Counted from the stretch's first letter, positions 1-9,564 are shown. The stretch is 64,000 nt of DNA from Moritella dasanensis ArB 0140 (GCF_000276805.1 NZ_AKXQ01000008.1:124001-188000), one strand, 5' to 3'. The notes: generated by a model from the letters alone, not told the origin. Program-made: numbers and translations.

Positions 1-276
1 TATGTGCCAGTACCGGGATTAGATATCAGCTATGTGATTGCTGATCTACAATGGGTTAATTGGCCGTTTGCACAATTACAGTTGGCGACAAATGGTTCAT
101 TTACTCAAGCGTTCAAGAATAACGCAGGCCAAACGCCAACGGATTGGACTCGTACGTTAAGCCAGGACGGAAAAGTCATTTTGACTGTCGAGCAGTTCGA
201 TAATCGCTATATCCTTACGCATTTATTGCGCGATTATCAAATAACAATAACAGAATTAACCAAGGTGTCATTGTGA
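1..276 (+). CDS. DUF3261-type protein of aryl polyene cluster (5' partial)
   Basis: The reading frame is open to the left edge, so only the last ~91 residues are seen and the true start lies outside the window. The stretch resembles the C-terminal half of the DUF3261 proteins that commonly precede the first ketosynthase in aryl polyene (APE) clusters; in that family these are predicted outer-membrane-associated lipoproteins of unknown role in pigment export or anchoring. The stop codon overlaps the next gene's GTG start by 4 nt (GTGA at 273-276), indicating translational coupling in one operon with the KS/DH/KR/KS genes. The family call rests mostly on context and overall resemblance, not on a catalytic motif; the lipobox would be upstream of the window. 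Confidence 0.65.
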   Translation, partial: YVPVPGLDISYVIADLQWVNWPFAQLQLATNGSFTQAFKNNAGQTPTDWTRTLSQDGKVILTVEQFDNRYILTHLLRDYQITITELTKVSL

Positions 277-1478
277 GTATCTGTCTAAAAGATTTTGGTG
301 TGGTATGCGCACTCGGTGATTCAAAAGCCTCGGTCGCCGCAGGACTATTAAAGGGAAGTCGTGACGGCCTGGTACTCGATAGTGATTTACCTAATGCTGA
401 AGCGCAATATGTCGGCCGTGTAGCAGACTCGACTTTTGATAAAGCAGTAACAAATATTAGTATGGACAGCAAAGACCAACCGTTCTCGCGTAATGACAAG
501 CTTGGTCAATTAGCTTATTTACAGATAGCCGATACTCTGGCGCCATTGATTAGTGAATTTGGTCAACAACGTATCGCCGTAGTCATCGGCACCAGTACCT
601 CGGGTATTGAATATGGCGAGCAAGCATTAAAGCATAAGATCGCCACGGGTGAATACCCAGATGGTTACCATTACCGCATGCAGGAAATGGGCACAACCGC
701 GCAGTTTATTGCTGATTTATGCCAAGCTAAAGGCCCTGTTTATAGTATTTCTACTGCCTGTTCATCGAGTGGGAAAGCTCTAGTGAGCGCGCAGGCATTG
801 CTTGATGCTGACTTGGCAGATGTAGTCATTGCTGGTGGTGTTGATAGTTTAGCTAAATTGACTGTGAATGGTTTTAAGGCATTAGCATCAACAGCGACAG
901 CGAAGAATAATCCATTTTCAGCAGACCGCGATGGTATTAATATTGGTGAAGCGGCAGCCTTGTTTATCGTCACCAAAGCGCAAGGCGGTATTCAATTGTT
1001 AGGCGCGGCGGAAACCTCTGATGCCCACCATTTATCGGCGCCACACCCTGAAGGTGAAGGCGCGTTACGGGCGATGCGCATGGCGTTGGCTGAAGCGAAT
1101 TTGCAAGGTGAGCAAGTCGATTATGTAAACTTACATGGTACTGGCACCCCGAAGAATGATGACATGGAAGCAAAAGCCATGTTCAACGCTTGTGGCAGTA
1201 AGGTATTGTGCGGGTCGACTAAGGGCATGACTGGACATACATTAGGTGCTGCTGGCGCATTAGAAGCAGGTATCTGTTGGTTGTTATTACATGATGAATA
1301 CAACCCATTAAATAACGTCCCCGCTAATGTTAGCGACGGTGAGTTTGATAGCAGCCTTGCGCAAATCAACTTAGCGGATGCAAGCAGCACTTCTGCTACT
1401 ACATTACAAACGTGCATGAGTAATTCATTTGCTTTTGGCGGTAATAATATCAGTCTAGTGATAGGGAAACAGCCGTGA
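273..1478 (+). CDS. apeO: Beta-ketoacyl-ACP synthase, APE-type (ApeO-like)
   Basis: A 401-residue condensing enzyme of the KAS I/II fold. The catalytic triad is intact: Cys163 in TACSSS, His288 in HGTGT and His322 in KGMTGHTLGAAG, with the conserved Lys317. It would catalyse decarboxylative Claisen condensation of malonyl-ACP with the growing polyene chain in the cytoplasm. The order DUF3261-KS-DH-KR-KS matches the 3' end of APE (flexirubin/xanthomonadin-like pigment) clusters, where ApeO and ApeR are the two ketosynthases. The GTG start overlaps the previous stop by 4 nt; the next gene begins 25 nt downstream. Assignment to ApeO rather than a general FabB/FabF paralogue is from gene order. 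Confidence 0.85.
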   Translation: MSICLKDFGVVCALGDSKASVAAGLLKGSRDGLVLDSDLPNAEAQYVGRVADSTFDKAVTNISMDSKDQPFSRNDKLGQLAYLQIADTLAPLISEFGQQRIAVVIGTSTSGIEYGEQALKHKIATGEYPDGYHYRMQEMGTTAQFIADLCQAKGPVYSISTACSSSGKALVSAQALLDADLADVVIAGGVDSLAKLTVNGFKALASTATAKNNPFSADRDGINIGEAAALFIVTKAQGGIQLLGAAETSDAHHLSAPHPEGEGALRAMRMALAEANLQGEQVDYVNLHGTGTPKNDDMEAKAMFNACGSKVLCGSTKGMTGHTLGAAGALEAGICWLLLHDEYNPLNNVPANVSDGEFDSSLAQINLADASSTSATTLQTCMSNSFAFGGNNISLVIGKQP

Positions 1479-1503
1479 GCACTGTAGTCATAGGTAAGAA
1501 GCA

Positions 1504-1980
1504 ATGAATCGTTCTCTAGTAGGTAAATACCTAATCGCGGACGTATTACCGCATAGCGCGCCAATGATCTTATTGGATGAATTGGTGGGTTATGATGACG
1601 AAAACGTCAGTTGTCGCGTGACGATCACACCTGATTTACCTTTCTTTGATAATGCCAAGCAAGGCGTACCCAGTTATGTCGGCTGTGAATACATGGCGCA
1701 AACGATTGCGGCATACGGCGGCGCGCATGCACTGGATGATGCAGGTGAAGTGAAAATCGGTTTTCTATTAGGCTCGCGTAAATACCACGCCGAAGTGGGG
1801 GTATTTAAAGTCGGGAAGACCTTGTTAATCGAAGCCCAAAAACTAATTCAAGACGAATCAGGACTGTGTGTTTTTGATTGCGTTATAAAAGATGAAGAAA
1901 ATGCGGTATTAGCGCAAGCTAAAATCAATGTATTTCAACCGCAGGATCCAGCACAATTTTTAAAGGATAATCATGAGTAA
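1504..1980 (+). CDS. apeP: 3-hydroxyacyl-ACP dehydratase, hotdog fold (ApeP-like)
   Basis: 158 residues, a single hotdog domain like FabZ/FabA. A catalytic His17 sits in the N-terminal VLPHSAPM segment (equivalent to the FabZ LPHR.PFL motif) and an acidic residue Glu62 in VGCEYMAQTIAAYGG lies on the central helix, as expected for the His-Glu dyad. In APE biosynthesis ApeP dehydrates 3-hydroxyacyl-ACP to the trans-enoyl product that is retained as a conjugated double bond because no enoyl reductase acts. Its 3' end overlaps the ketoreductase gene by 8 nt, so the two are coupled. A role in ordinary fatty acid synthesis is less likely given the context. Confidence 0.8.
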   Translation: MNRSLVGKYLIADVLPHSAPMILLDELVGYDDENVSCRVTITPDLPFFDNAKQGVPSYVGCEYMAQTIAAYGGAHALDDAGEVKIGFLLGSRKYHAEVGVFKVGKTLLIEAQKLIQDESGLCVFDCVIKDEENAVLAQAKINVFQPQDPAQFLKDNHE

Positions 1981-2698
1981 ACGTATTTTAGTAACAGGCT
2001 CAAGTCGTGGACTGGGTAAAGCGATCGCACTGCAATTAGCCAAAGACGGTTTTGATATTAGTGTGCATTGCCGTTCAGGCGTTGAAGCTGCGCAGGATAC
2101 GTGTGCACAAATTGCAGAACTCGGTCAAGCGACTAGTTTATTACAATTTGATGTGTGCGATAGAGCGGCAGCCAAAGCCAGTATTGAAGCCGATATTGCC
2201 GAGCATGGTGCTTATTATGGCGTCGTCTGTAATGCTGGTATTACCCGTGACATGGCATTCCCATCAATGGAAGGTGAAGATTGGGATGACGTGATCCGCA
2301 CTGGTTTAGACGGTTTCTACAATGTTATTCACCCAACGGTTATGCCGATGGTACGTGCTAAGCAAGGTGGCCGTATTGTCACTATGGCGTCGGTGTCTGG
2401 CATCATGGGCAACCGTGGTCAAGTCAACTACAGCGCAGCTAAAGGCGGTATTATTGCCGCTTCAAAAGCGTTATCGCTGGAGCTAGCAAAACGTAAGATC
2501 ACGGTAAACTCGGTCGCACCGGGCCTAATCGAATCTGACATGACTGCTGATCTACCAATCGATGAAATCAAAAAAATGATCCCATTAAAACGCATGGGTA
2601 AACCGGAAGAAGTTGCAGGTACCGTATCATTCTTAATGTCTGATTGCGCAGCGTATATCACTCGCCAAGTTATCTCTGTTAACGGTGGATTAGTTTAA
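1973..2698 (+). CDS. apeQ: 3-ketoacyl-ACP reductase, FabG-like SDR (ApeQ-like)
   Basis: 241 residues, a classical short-chain dehydrogenase. The Rossmann TGSSRGLG motif is at residues 8-15, NAG at 87-89, and the catalytic Ser140-Tyr153-Lys157 has exactly the FabG spacing. It reduces 3-ketoacyl-ACP to 3-hydroxyacyl-ACP with NADPH between the condensation and dehydration steps of the APE cycle. The ATG overlaps the end of apeP by 8 nt and its TAA overlaps the ATG of the following ketosynthase by 1 nt, so it lies in the middle of a tightly packed operon. The reductase activity is near certain; the pathway is inferred from the neighbours. Confidence 0.85.
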   Translation: MSKRILVTGSSRGLGKAIALQLAKDGFDISVHCRSGVEAAQDTCAQIAELGQATSLLQFDVCDRAAAKASIEADIAEHGAYYGVVCNAGITRDMAFPSMEGEDWDDVIRTGLDGFYNVIHPTVMPMVRAKQGGRIVTMASVSGIMGNRGQVNYSAAKGGIIAASKALSLELAKRKITVNSVAPGLIESDMTADLPIDEIKKMIPLKRMGKPEEVAGTVSFLMSDCAAYITRQVISVNGGLV

Positions 2699-3924
2699 TG
2701 CGAAGAGTTGTTGTAACAGGCATGTCTGCGATCACCGCGCTTGGTGATGATTGGGCAACGTTTAAAGCAGGATTAGAGAAAGGTGAAAATGTCGTTAAAG
2801 TAATGCCTGAATGGGATTATCTTGACGGCCTGAATACCCGTTTAGCGGCGCCAGTATTGCATTTTGAAAAACCAAAACACTATAAGCGCAAGCAAGTACG
2901 TTCGATGGGCCGGGTATCCTTGATGTCGACACGGGCCACTGAATTGGCGCTAGAACAAGCCCAATTATTAGATCACCCGGCATTAACCGATGGCAGTACC
3001 GGTATATCTTACGGTTCATCTGTGGGTTCTACCGAGCCGCTGATTAACTTTAGCCGCATGATGGACACGGGCAACATGTCTGGCGTCACAGCGACCAGTT
3101 ATATCCAAACCATGTCACACACTGCGCCAGTCAATGTTGGTGTATTCTTTGGGCTGACGGGCCGTGTTATTACCACCAGTTCTGCCTGTACCTCGGGTTC
3201 ACAAGGTATTGGTTATGCGTATGAAGCGATTAAGTTTGGCCGTCAAGATTTGATGGTTGCTGGTGGCGCAGAAGAGCTGTGTATTACCGAAGCTGCGGTA
3301 TTTGATACCTTGTATGCAACCAGTGTTAAAAACGACACTCCAGCACTGACGCCACGTCCATTTGATAAAGACCGTGATGGTCTGGTTATTGGCGAAGGGG
3401 CTTGTACGCTTATTTTAGAAGAGCTAGAGCATGCACTTGCACGTGACGCGACGATTTATGCTGAAGTGATCGGCTTTGGTTGTAACTCGGACGGTAAACA
3501 CGTAACCCAACCAACCGCCGAAACCATGCAAATTGCTATCGAACAAGCGGTTGCAGATGCTAATATCGATATTGCTGAAATTGGTTATGTGTGCGCGCAT
3601 GGCACGGCGACCGATCGTGGTGATATTGCTGAAACCAATGCCACTGCTAATGCGCTGGGTAGAAAACCAATTAGCTCGCTAAAAAGCTACCTTGGGCATA
3701 CATTAGGTGCCTGTGGTGCAATCGAAGCGTGGGCGTCAATCAACATGATGCAGGATAACTGGTTCGCACCAACGATTAATCTAGATAGCATTGCCGAAGA
3801 GTGTGGTGATTTGGATTATATTCGTGGCGAAGGTCGTGAGATCCACACTGATGTGGTGATGAGCAATAACTTTGCCTTTGGTGGTATCAATACCTCGCTA
3901 ATCTTTAAGCGTTGGAATACATAA
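2698..3924 (+). CDS. apeR: Beta-ketoacyl-ACP synthase, FabF-like (ApeR-like)
   Basis: 408 residues, second condensing enzyme of the cluster. Cys164 in SSACTSGS, His301 in AHGTATDRGD and His334 in KSYLGHTLGACG with Lys329 form a complete KAS active site. In APE systems ApeO and ApeR share chain elongation, one of them pairing with a chain-length-factor-like subunit (ApeC) that would lie to the left of the window. Translation is coupled to apeQ through a 1-nt stop/start overlap. It is the last gene of the operon: a strong rho-independent terminator follows within 50 nt. Confidence 0.85.
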   Translation: MRRVVVTGMSAITALGDDWATFKAGLEKGENVVKVMPEWDYLDGLNTRLAAPVLHFEKPKHYKRKQVRSMGRVSLMSTRATELALEQAQLLDHPALTDGSTGISYGSSVGSTEPLINFSRMMDTGNMSGVTATSYIQTMSHTAPVNVGVFFGLTGRVITTSSACTSGSQGIGYAYEAIKFGRQDLMVAGGAEELCITEAAVFDTLYATSVKNDTPALTPRPFDKDRDGLVIGEGACTLILEELEHALARDATIYAEVIGFGCNSDGKHVTQPTAETMQIAIEQAVADANIDIAEIGYVCAHGTATDRGDIAETNATANALGRKPISSLKSYLGHTLGACGAIEAWASINMMQDNWFAPTINLDSIAEECGDLDYIRGEGREIHTDVVMSNNFAFGGINTSLIFKRWNT

Positions 3925-3971
3925 CCTTGAAATAAATGATTTACAGTCGGATTTAGCATAAGATCTGAATC

Positions 3972-4009
3972 AAAACGCGCCTTACTTGTCATCAAGTGGC
4001 GCGTTTTTT
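3972..4009 (+). terminator. Rho-independent terminator of the APE operon
   Basis: AAAACGCGCC pairs perfectly with GGCGCGTTTT, and an inner ACTTG/CAAGT extends the helix around a TCAT loop, followed by a T6 run. It can also serve the converging hydrolase gene on the minus strand because the stem starts with an A run. Confidence 0.9.
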
Positions 4010-4029
4010 ATGCTTGAATCTTGACAGTG

Positions 4030-5268
4030 CTAAATGTTTTTAGTTAAGAAGTTAATCACATAATCACTGGCTGCTTCACTATCAGGGCAGTGGCCAACCT
4101 TGCCAAAAAATGCGGTTTCACCTTGTGATGATAATGCTGCAGTCTTCTTCACGTCTTCAGGCATAGCTACAGGGTCTTTGTTGGTATTGATGGCTAATAA
4201 TGGCGTATCAATTCTCGCCTTACCATCAAAGTAACCACGTGTTGCCAGCGAGTATTTAGCTGCGTTATTTATGTAATAGTTCATATCACTCGGGTCGCCA
4301 CCTAAACGTGCAATTAGCGCATCTGCAGACATGGCTGGAATGAAGTCGAGTAATTTGTGGTTTGTTAACGGTCCATCTACCAACGAACAACGCGCTACCA
4401 CCGCTTTGAGTTTTGGTTCGTTAAGAGCAAATTCAAGTAATGCTGGACCACTGCCAGAAGAACCAAGTACCCCAATACGATCAGCATTGATATTGGCATT
4501 TTGTTGTAAATATTTAAAGGCCGCATTATGGGAACTATCCAGATTGCCAACCGTTAACGCATGTTTATAATCCAAACCGCCGCCCGGCATATCAAAGGTT
4601 AATACCGCGTAACCCTGGGCATTTAGTTTTATTACTGATGCGTGGTGTTCGATGAGGGTTTTATCAACGCCACCAGACCAGATAACTGCAGGCAAGTTAG
4701 TGCCATGTGCTGGTAAATGTAAGATACCAGGCACGCTTGTGCCATCGGCTAACGGTAAGCGAACAAGTTCGACATTATCACCGGCTAGTTGCAGTGATTT
4801 AATGTAACTATTTACGGCATTATCAAGCGCGAAAATCTCATTCGGGCGTTTCAAATTCGGGTAGCTAGCAATAAGGTACATGGTCGATGCTTTCATGTAG
4901 GCTTTTGTGGCCGCTTCAGGATCTTTTAATTGCTGTGCTTGCTGTAGTAAAAAATCAGCCGCTTGCGAGAATTCATAAGTCCAATATGTCGGTAAATTCA
5001 GGTTTTCAGCATCTCTTAACTTACCATCGCTGTTAATAGCTTGTAATACTTTCTTAATTTCTATTTCAGCTAAACCGGTTTTGGTCCAATCTTCAAAGCG
5101 TAAACCGCGATAAAAGTCTTGTTGTATCTCGTCTAAGTTATGCTTAAAGCTAGAGTGACTGGCGATATTAGTATCTGTAGTTTGTGCTTGGGCGCTTAAC
5201 GACAGCACTGGCGACATTATTAGAGTAAACATTGATGACAAGAGTAATGGTAAGAGTAGTTTTTTCAT
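4030..5268 (-). CDS. Secreted alpha/beta hydrolase (esterase-like)
   Basis: 412 residues from the chosen Met; an upstream in-frame Met at 5313 would add 15 polar residues ahead of an obvious signal peptide (MKKLLLPLLLSS... ending ALSAQA-type), so the inner start is preferred. The C-terminal two-thirds is an alpha/beta hydrolase core: a nucleophile elbow around GVLGSSGSGP, an acid in NTNKDPVAMPED, and a terminal His in KVGHCPDSE. The elbow is not a textbook GxSxG (GSSGS), as in some FrsA/DUF1100-like hydrolases. The N-terminal ~150 residues are helical and probably form a cap. Substrate unknown; acts in the periplasm or outside. Single-gene unit converging on the APE operon. Confidence 0.75.
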   Translation of the reverse strand: MKKLLLPLLLSSMFTLIMSPVLSLSAQAQTTDTNIASHSSFKHNLDEIQQDFYRGLRFEDWTKTGLAEIEIKKVLQAINSDGKLRDAENLNLPTYWTYEFSQAADFLLQQAQQLKDPEAATKAYMKASTMYLIASYPNLKRPNEIFALDNAVNSYIKSLQLAGDNVELVRLPLADGTSVPGILHLPAHGTNLPAVIWSGGVDKTLIEHHASVIKLNAQGYAVLTFDMPGGGLDYKHALTVGNLDSSHNAAFKYLQQNANINADRIGVLGSSGSGPALLEFALNEPKLKAVVARCSLVDGPLTNHKLLDFIPAMSADALIARLGGDPSDMNYYINNAAKYSLATRGYFDGKARIDTPLLAINTNKDPVAMPEDVKKTAALSSQGETAFFGKVGHCPDSEAASDYVINFLTKNI

Positions 5269-5456
5269 TATAATTATATGCCTATCCCTGGTTGTTATGC
5301 TTATTATAGTCACATTAATGTAGATTTTTTGTCGTGATGGCGGTTATATCTATGAAGTAGGCGTAAAAAATTTGTAAGCGCGAGTAAAAATGTTTTTGGA
5401 CAAATCTAATTTACTGTACACTTATCCAATACATTTTAACGGTTTAGAGATACGTA

Positions 5457-6191
5457 ATGGAATCATTCGATAAAATATACCACCGAGCTGCTGAGCGTAA
5501 AGGCGGGGAGCTGGCGCTAGCGCATTTAATATCGCAGCCGCTAACAAATGCACAACTTGTTACAGTACAGGATTGCGATGTATTGGCGGAATTTACCCGA
5601 GCGATCTTTAAATCAGGTTTCGTATGGCGAATTATCGAAATTAAATGGGCCGGATTTGAAGAGGTGTTCTGGGGTTTTGATATTGATAAACTGGTCTTAA
5701 TGCCTGATGACATGTTAGAACGTAAAGCCGCTGATACTAAGATTATTCGTAACTACACCAAAGTCAAAACCGTGCGTGACAATGCACAGTGGTTAAAAGA
5801 GATATGTGATGAACATGGCTCTGTCGCCAAGTGGTTAGCGCAATGGCCGGCAGATGATGTTGTTGGCTTGTGGCAATACATGAAAAAACACGGCAGTCGT
5901 TTAGGCGGTAATACCGGGCCGTACGCACTGCGCCGATTAGGTAAAGATACCTTTATTTTAAGCTCTGATGTTGAAGCTTATTTCCGTGGACATAAACTTA
6001 TCGACGGTGGTTTGATGACGAAACGTAGCTTGACCACTATTCAAAACGCGTTTAATCAGTGGCAGAAACAGTCAGGTTATAGCTTACAAGAGCTGAGTCA
6101 AATTATCGCATATTCAGTGGGTGATAACCGTGTTGGTTTTAGTGCTGAGACTTTAGGTGACGAGAAAGAGAATGTAGATAATGAAAAGTAG
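5457..6191 (+). CDS. DNA-3-methyladenine glycosylase I (Tag)-like protein
   Basis: 244 residues resembling the Tag family of helix-hairpin-helix base-excision glycosylases: a segment SGFVWRIIEIKWAGFEEVFWGFD aligns in style with Tag's GLSW...Y.ACF..FD region (given here as positions ~62-84). The Cys/His zinc ligands that snap the termini of E. coli Tag together are not visible, and the catalytic-pocket Glu (E38 in Tag) appears replaced by Ala in my hand alignment. It could therefore be a repurposed or inactive glycosylase, or bind a different lesion. The gene overlaps the following DUF1439 gene by 11 nt, so they are probably cotranscribed although no functional link is evident. Confidence 0.65.
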   Translation: MESFDKIYHRAAERKGGELALAHLISQPLTNAQLVTVQDCDVLAEFTRAIFKSGFVWRIIEIKWAGFEEVFWGFDIDKLVLMPDDMLERKAADTKIIRNYTKVKTVRDNAQWLKEICDEHGSVAKWLAQWPADDVVGLWQYMKKHGSRLGGNTGPYALRRLGKDTFILSSDVEAYFRGHKLIDGGLMTKRSLTTIQNAFNQWQKQSGYSLQELSQIIAYSVGDNRVGFSAETLGDEKENVDNEK

Positions 6192-6720
6192 AGTGAAAGT
6201 GCTGAATAAGTTAATATTTACCTTGTTATTACTGTGCGCATCTATATTACCAGCACAGGCACTAACGATTAAATTTAGTGAAGCGGAATTACAAGACAAA
6301 GTTAATAAAGTGATGCCGTTAGTAAAGAAAACGTCTTTTATGACGGTTGAGTTAACCAACCCGATATTAACGTTAGCCAAAGACAAAAACGAAATTGAAT
6401 TACAGTTAAACGTTAAGTTGTTGATGGGTGGGTTAGAAAACCGAGGTTATACGCGATTAACAGGTTCACTGAGTTATAAATCTGAAGATGCGGCGTTTTA
6501 TGTCACCAATATGCAAGTGCATGAAGTGACCGTTGAAGGCATGCCGGAGTTCTTTACGCCTCAAGTAATTAAAATGGCGGAACAAATTGTGAACCCGGTA
6601 CTTGATCAAATGCCAATTTATAAACTAAAAGATGACGTAACCCAAACGATGGTTAAAGCGGTATTAGAGTCAATTGAAGTGCGAAACAAAACCTTAATAG
6701 CGACACTCGACGTGATTTAA
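6181..6720 (+). CDS. DUF1439 (YceB-like) exported protein
   Basis: 179 residues with an N-terminal hydrophobic signal sequence (residues ~8-27, ending AQALT). The mature part matches the DUF1439 pattern of E. coli YceB: an amphipathic start (FSEAELQDKVNKVMP), alternating beta strands (MTVELTNPILTL, IELQLNVKLLMGG, YTRLTGSLSYKS) and a C-terminal repeat strand. This tubular lipid-binding-like fold is found in periplasmic or outer membrane lipoproteins; no lipobox Cys follows the signal here, so it is probably soluble or processed by signal peptidase I. Molecular role unknown. Overlaps the Tag-like gene by 11 nt and is followed by a strong terminator. Confidence 0.75.
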   Translation: MKSRVKVLNKLIFTLLLLCASILPAQALTIKFSEAELQDKVNKVMPLVKKTSFMTVELTNPILTLAKDKNEIELQLNVKLLMGGLENRGYTRLTGSLSYKSEDAAFYVTNMQVHEVTVEGMPEFFTPQVIKMAEQIVNPVLDQMPIYKLKDDVTQTMVKAVLESIEVRNKTLIATLDVI

Positions 6721-6745
6721 TCAAGATGTAAATTGTGATGACGAT

Positions 6746-6785
6746 AAAAATACCGCGTAGCATGATGCTAATCGGTATTTTTTTT
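6746..6785 (+). terminator. Rho-independent terminator
   Basis: AAATACCG / CGGTATTT closes an inner TAGCAT/ATGCTA stem around a 1-nt centre and is followed by T8. It ends the Tag-like/DUF1439 unit. Confidence 0.85.
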
Positions 6786-6927
6786 GTCTGTAATAACGTT
6801 CATCGCAATAATAATATTGTGATCTATGTCATGTTTTGTTATTATCCCTATAGAGGTACTTTAGGTTGCTGGTTTAGCAAACTTACTGTTCTCGAGAATC
6901 TGTTTTCTAAAGTAAGGATATTTTATT

Positions 6928-7323
6928 TTGACAATTCAACAGTCTACACCGCTCCGTGATCGCGATTGTGCTAAACAAATCGAGGGTAATGCTCAGCAAG
7001 TTAATTGTAAGGGTGACAAGATAGAAAATATTGCACAGTTGTTGATGCATTTAGGCATGGACGACATTAAGGATAAGTGTGATGACTGTGATATTGAGGT
7101 TCGTAATGCTTGTTTAGCCAAGCAGTCGCAGGCCGAACTGGTCAAGCGGGCTAAAATAGCTACTGAGAAAAAAATAGCTGAAAAAGCAGACACTGACAGC
7201 CAGTGTGTTGAGGCGAATTTGTTAAACAATCGGTTGTTGAATGGCAGAGAATCTACGATAGAGAGTAAGCTTATTTTAAGCAGTCTTTTCGCCAGTATAT
7301 TTGTTGTCGCAATGCGATTTTAA
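6928..7323 (+). CDS. Hypothetical small protein, Cys-containing with C-terminal membrane segment
   Basis: 131 residues from a TTG start preceded by an AAGGA element at about 6913-6917. The protein is hydrophilic and charged, with six to seven Cys residues, including CDDCD near residue 52, and ends in a single hydrophobic stretch (LILSSLFASIFVV) that may be a tail anchor. I recognise no family. It lies between two good terminators, so it would be a single-gene unit. The unusual start and low similarity to anything I know leave real doubt; the long open frame and the ribosome binding site argue for a real gene. Confidence 0.5.
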   Translation: MTIQQSTPLRDRDCAKQIEGNAQQVNCKGDKIENIAQLLMHLGMDDIKDKCDDCDIEVRNACLAKQSQAELVKRAKIATEKKIAEKADTDSQCVEANLLNNRLLNGRESTIESKLILSSLFASIFVVAMRF

Positions 7324-7356
7324 TCGCTAGATTCTAATAACTAGATTTCAATAATG

Positions 7357-7384
7357 AATAAGCCCTGCATGAGCAGGGCTTATT
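7357..7384. terminator. Bidirectional terminator
   Basis: AATAAGCCCTGC / GCAGGGCTTATT, a perfect 12-bp stem with an ATGA loop between two converging genes; A/T flanks on both sides allow use in both directions. Confidence 0.85.
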
Positions 7385-7421
7385 CCGTTTAGCGACAATA
7401 CTTTCTTCACTAAGTTAAAAA

Positions 7422-9338
7422 CTATAGCTTAAACACACCAACCATATCGCCAAGACGTATCGACAGGTCTCGCAGTTCATGACTTGATTTAGCTAAGCCT
7501 TCCGCAGTATCTGCAGTACTCTGAGTGATGTCATTAATCTCAACAATATTCTGGTTAATCTCATTCACCACTGTCGATTGTTCTTCTGTTGCCGTTGCAA
7601 CTTGGGTATTCATGTCCGAGATCAAGCTGATACGCTCACCAATAGACACTAATGCTGCCGAAGTATCTGTTGTCGCGATAGTCCCTTGTGTGGTTAACTC
7701 ACGGCTTTTCAGCATCGCTGCAACAGCACTTGTTGCCTCGTTTTGTAAGTTATCAATCATGGTTTGAATTTCGTTGGTTGATTGCGCTGTGCGGCTGGCT
7801 AAGTTACGCACTTCATCAGCTACAACGGCAAAACCACGACCTTGTTCACCTGCTCGTGCAGCTTCAATTGCGGCATTTAAAGCAAGCAAGTTAGTTTGTG
7901 CTGAGATACTGCTAATCACTTCTAAAATACTACCGATCGCTTGGGTATTATTGGCTAATGAGTCGATAACTTGGCTCACTTCATCAACATCGCCAGCTAA
8001 CTGGTGAATAACATTGCTGGCTTGAGAAACAACAAGCTGGCCATTACGCGTATCTGTTTCAGCGCTTTGGGCTTCACCTGCTGCACTTGATGCATTACCA
8101 GCGATCTCATTAACCGTTGCGCCCATTTCATTAATAGCAGTAACAACAAGAAAAGTACGGTCGCGCTGCTCATGGCTATTGTCTAAAGTAATTTGCGCTT
8201 TATTAGCCACTTCAGTTGCCGCGCTTTGCAATGCTTCACCGGTACGTGATACTTCTTGCATCGAATCGTGGATCTTGGTGATAAAGCTATTAAAGCCTAA
8301 TGACAGCTGCGCTATTTCATCATGGCCTTGAATATCGATACGCTGGCGTAAGTCGCCATCACCATTACCGAGTTCTGCAAACACATCGGCGATACGTTGA
8401 ATTGGGCGGGTAATATTGTTACCTAACCAGATAGCAATGAAGGTAAAGGCGAGGGCAATGCCTAACGTCCATAACATGATCTTATTATTGGCTTGCGACA
8501 AGGTTGCAAACGCTTCTTCGGTTGGCAATTCTGCGATCACATACCAATCCATTGACGGAATATAACTACTGGCAAGCAGTGTTTCGCGTCCAGCAATGGT
8601 TGATTCACTTATGTTAAAGGCGCTTTTTTGCAACAGCGTAGATGCCACATCACGGCTATATAAACTGCTTATGTCCGCTTTGCCGATTTGGTTGTTATCT
8701 TTGTGCAAGCGCACTGTACCATTGGCATCAACCAGGTATACAAAACCAGTTTGTTCTAGTTTGAACTGGTTAATAAAATCAACCATGTCATCAAGTGACT
8801 TAGAGAACCCCGCCATTCCCAAACCATTGAGCTGTTGGTAATTAATGAATAGCTTGGTTTCGCCGTTTGATTCTTTAAAAATACTCACCGATTGGGCTTT
8901 ATTGCTGCTAGTGAAATCATAGAACCAGCTATCTTGTTGGTGATTTAATTGACGTAAAAACCCATCTTGATTCCAGTAGTTGCCATTTTTACGGTTAGCA
9001 ATAGAAGCATCAATGAGCTGATATTGATTTTTAACATCATTCAATGTTTGTACTAATTGTTGCTCTTGTTGTGGCGTTGTCGTTTCTGCAAGACGTTCTA
9101 GCATAAAGCGGTTGCTGGCTATCTGCTCAGCGGCTTGTTGTATAGTTGAGATTTCTTTATCGACTTCATTACGGATCTGCATTAATTTCGCGGGTAACTC
9201 AGATGTGGTTAAGCGCGTTTCGATGACGTCTTTGGCTAGGTTTTTACTCACGAATCCGACGAGTAAGGTAGCTGTGATCACGGCACTAATCATGGTTATG
9301 ATCAGTTTTTGTTTGATGCTAAATTGACTGAAATTCAT
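7422..9338 (-). CDS. Methyl-accepting chemotaxis protein with Cache sensor
   Basis: 638 residues. TM1 at ~12-30, a periplasmic dCache-like sensor to ~280 ([20 protein letters not shown] and [10 protein letters not shown] are typical Cache strands), TM2 at ~288-305, HAMP ([10 protein letters not shown]...), then a long helical signalling domain with the hairpin tip [20 protein letters not shown]. Cache receptors bind small ligands such as amino acids or carboxylates; the ligand cannot be read from the sequence. It signals through CheW/CheA to the flagellar motor. Monocistronic, convergent with the small gene to its left. Confidence 0.92.
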   Translation of the reverse strand: MNFSQFSIKQKLIITMISAVITATLLVGFVSKNLAKDVIETRLTTSELPAKLMQIRNEVDKEISTIQQAAEQIASNRFMLERLAETTTPQQEQQLVQTLNDVKNQYQLIDASIANRKNGNYWNQDGFLRQLNHQQDSWFYDFTSSNKAQSVSIFKESNGETKLFINYQQLNGLGMAGFSKSLDDMVDFINQFKLEQTGFVYLVDANGTVRLHKDNNQIGKADISSLYSRDVASTLLQKSAFNISESTIAGRETLLASSYIPSMDWYVIAELPTEEAFATLSQANNKIMLWTLGIALAFTFIAIWLGNNITRPIQRIADVFAELGNGDGDLRQRIDIQGHDEIAQLSLGFNSFITKIHDSMQEVSRTGEALQSAATEVANKAQITLDNSHEQRDRTFLVVTAINEMGATVNEIAGNASSAAGEAQSAETDTRNGQLVVSQASNVIHQLAGDVDEVSQVIDSLANNTQAIGSILEVISSISAQTNLLALNAAIEAARAGEQGRGFAVVADEVRNLASRTAQSTNEIQTMIDNLQNEATSAVAAMLKSRELTTQGTIATTDTSAALVSIGERISLISDMNTQVATATEEQSTVVNEINQNIVEINDITQSTADTAEGLAKSSHELRDLSIRLGDMVGVFKL

Positions 9339-9564
9339 TAGGTTATTGTCCTAGCCTATAGATAAGAAATTTTATTTATAATTATTTAATTTTAATATAA
9401 TACGTTAATTAACTGGTTAACGGCTGAAATGCTGAAACCTTTAGTTATATATGCTCGCATTGAATATATTTTTAACTAATTAAACGACCTAGTGTTTAAA
9501 AAAAAGCGTTTTTATAGTATAAGAGCGGGTTGAATTAAGAATATCCCCAAATTAGGAACTGAAA

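Noticed and set aside
5268-5313. Longer N-terminus of the secreted hydrolase
   Set aside because: Would place 15 polar residues in front of a clear signal peptide.
6735-6959. 74-codon open frame after the DUF1439 gene
   Set aside because: It runs through the terminator at 6746-6785 and overlaps the better-supported gene starting at 6928.
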